Part shown: positions 63,301 to 64,000 of the stretch, piece by piece
Layout: every line of letters begins with the position of its first letter
How positions within the stretch are numbered: the stretch's first letter is position 1
Assembly: GCA_027574665.1 (NCBI GenBank)
Contig: CM050672.1
Location: 8,974,001 to 9,038,000 of the forward strand
DNA: 64,000 nt
Reading direction: 5' to 3'
Source of the DNA: Rhynochetos jubatus
Taxonomy: Eukaryota; Chordata; Aves; Eurypygiformes; Rhynochetidae
Program-made: the position numbers and the translations under genes
Notes under the pieces: generated by a model
The model's database searches: none
Told to the model about the DNA's origin: nothing
The model's input: the letters and a program-made list of their open reading frames with translations, nothing else

Positions 63301-64000
63301 GCACAGACATGGCTCCTTCCCCTGCTTTCCTAGCCAGAACCCAGGGGGGGCCGTGGCCGGAAACCGCGGTCGGCAACTTCTAGGGTTAGGGTTAGGGTTA
63401 GGGTCCGGAGAACCAGAAAGCCCACAGCTCCACGGATAATTGGGATTGCAAAGGCCTGCCAAGAGGAGCACGACACTGCACAGACATGGCTCCTTCCCCT
63501 GCTTTCCTAGCCAGAACCCAGGGGGGGCCGTGGCCGGAATCCACGGTCGGCAACTTCTAGGGTTAGGGTTAGGGTTAGGGTCCAGAGAACCAGAAAGCCC
63601 ACAGCTTCACGGATAATTGGGATTGAAAGGCCTGCCAAAAGCAGCACGACACTGCACAGACATGGCTCCTTCCCCTGCTTTCCTAGCCAGAACCCAGGGG
63701 GGGCCGTGGCCGGAAACTGCCGTCGGCAACTTCTAGGGTTAGGGTTAGGGTTAGGGTCCGGAGAACCAGAAAGCCCACAGCTCCAGGGATAATTGGGATT
63801 GCAAAGGCCTGCCAAGAGGAGCACGACACTGCACCGACATGGCTCCTTCCCCAGCTTTCCTAGCCAGAACCCAGGGGGGGCCGTGGCCGGAAACCGCGGT
63901 CGGCAACTTCTAGGGTTAGGGTTAGGTTTAGGGTCCGGAGAACCAGAAAGCCCACAGCTCCAGGGATAATTGGGATTGCAAAGGCCTGCCAAGAGGAGCA
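60301..64000 (+). repeat. Right-edge part of the array
   Basis: Ordinary units of the right-hand subfamily continue to the edge. A variant unit with ctccacgg and attgaaagg occurs near 60751, and a full gtccagag form near 63580 carries acagcttcacgg and caaaagcagcac. Near 62178 a standard block is followed by ccagatagcc and ggatgattgg, the allele pair linked to long blocks elsewhere. The last bases end inside a unit, so no array border is visible. Confidence 0.85.

Larger units (their letters stand above)
1..64000 (+). repeat. Composite 177 bp satellite array with embedded TTAGGG blocks
   Basis: About 360 tandem head-to-tail copies of a unit of 177 bp (variants about 171, 176 and 183 bp) fill the window from edge to edge. 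Successive tccggag landmarks fall at 12, 184, 361, 544 and 716, and the same spacing continues to the right end. No unit is inverted, since CCCTAA was not seen on the + strand, and no foreign DNA interrupts the array. Units differ at a limited set of recurring sites: cacagac/caccgac/ctccgac, ccccagc/cccctgc, cccagggg/cccggggg, ccgcgg/ccacgg, ggtcggc/ggtcagc and the hexamer number. The array starts and ends mid-unit, so its true length exceeds 64 kb. Satellites are normally non-coding heterochromatin. I do not recognise this family by name. Confidence 0.98.

Noticed and set aside
1-64000. A true chromosome-end telomere
   Set aside because: Blocks hold only two to four TTAGGG and alternate with about 154 bp of other sequence for the whole window. 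A terminal telomere would be a long pure tract.
1-64000. CRISPR array
   Set aside because: The repeats are contiguous, about 177 bp long, and have no unique spacers. The hexamer type and lack of any prokaryotic gene also argue against it.
1-64000. Primate alpha satellite, suggested by the 171-177 bp period
   Set aside because: The sequence is about 60% G+C and unrelated, and I saw no CENP-B box (no TTCG core). Only the period is similar.
1-64000. tRNA, rRNA, snRNA or SINE-derived unit
   Set aside because: No A box or B box, no rRNA similarity that I recognise, no oligo-A tail and no target-site duplication was seen.

Overview
The whole 64 kb window is one uninterrupted satellite DNA array. 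I found no gene, RNA gene, transposon insertion or unique sequence in it. The repeat unit is 177 bp, about 60% G+C by hand count of a consensus copy, and roughly 360 units lie strictly head to tail in one orientation. Every unit carries a short block of vertebrate-type telomeric hexamers, all with the G-rich strand on +. The block is TAGGG plus usually three TTAGGG. Two-hexamer (about 171 bp) and four-hexamer (about 183 bp) versions explain most length variation. The remaining ~154 bp is unique-looking sequence that I do not recognise. It begins tccggagaaccagaaag, passes through a run of 7-8 G and a CpG-rich segment (ccgtggccggaaaccgcgg), and ends ggcaacttc just before the hexamers.

The TTAGGG motif and 177 bp period suggest a vertebrate, from a subtelomeric, pericentromeric or interstitial heterochromatic block. 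TTAGGG also occurs in many fungi and protists, so this is inference. Both window edges cut through units, so the array extends past both ends.

Layout: (1) 1-8 kb: mixed units, with a 532 bp three-unit repeat at the left edge whose neighbourhood recurs near 4.06-5.41 kb. (2) About 8.1-15.3 kb: a ten-unit higher-order repeat of 1757-1758 bp, with one eleven-unit copy. (3) 15.3-29.4 kb: large blocks of 3185 bp, 5498 bp and about 4 kb related by nested duplication. (4) About 29.4-43.2 kb: a patchwork marked by stop-creating variants and 176 bp units. (5) About 43.2-64 kb: a different subfamily set with variant trimers, more degenerate hexamers, a 1062 bp perfect-looking tandem duplication and a 1770 bp duplication. 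Two-hexamer units occur only left of about 27.1 kb.

Because 177 is 3 x 59 and a hexamer is two codons, one reverse-strand frame stays open across many units (up to 2789 codons). This follows from the repeat and is not evidence of a gene. The main interest is a composite satellite in which nearly every unit has the four GGG runs needed for one telomeric G-quadruplex and several TRF-type binding sites, at nucleosome-like spacing.
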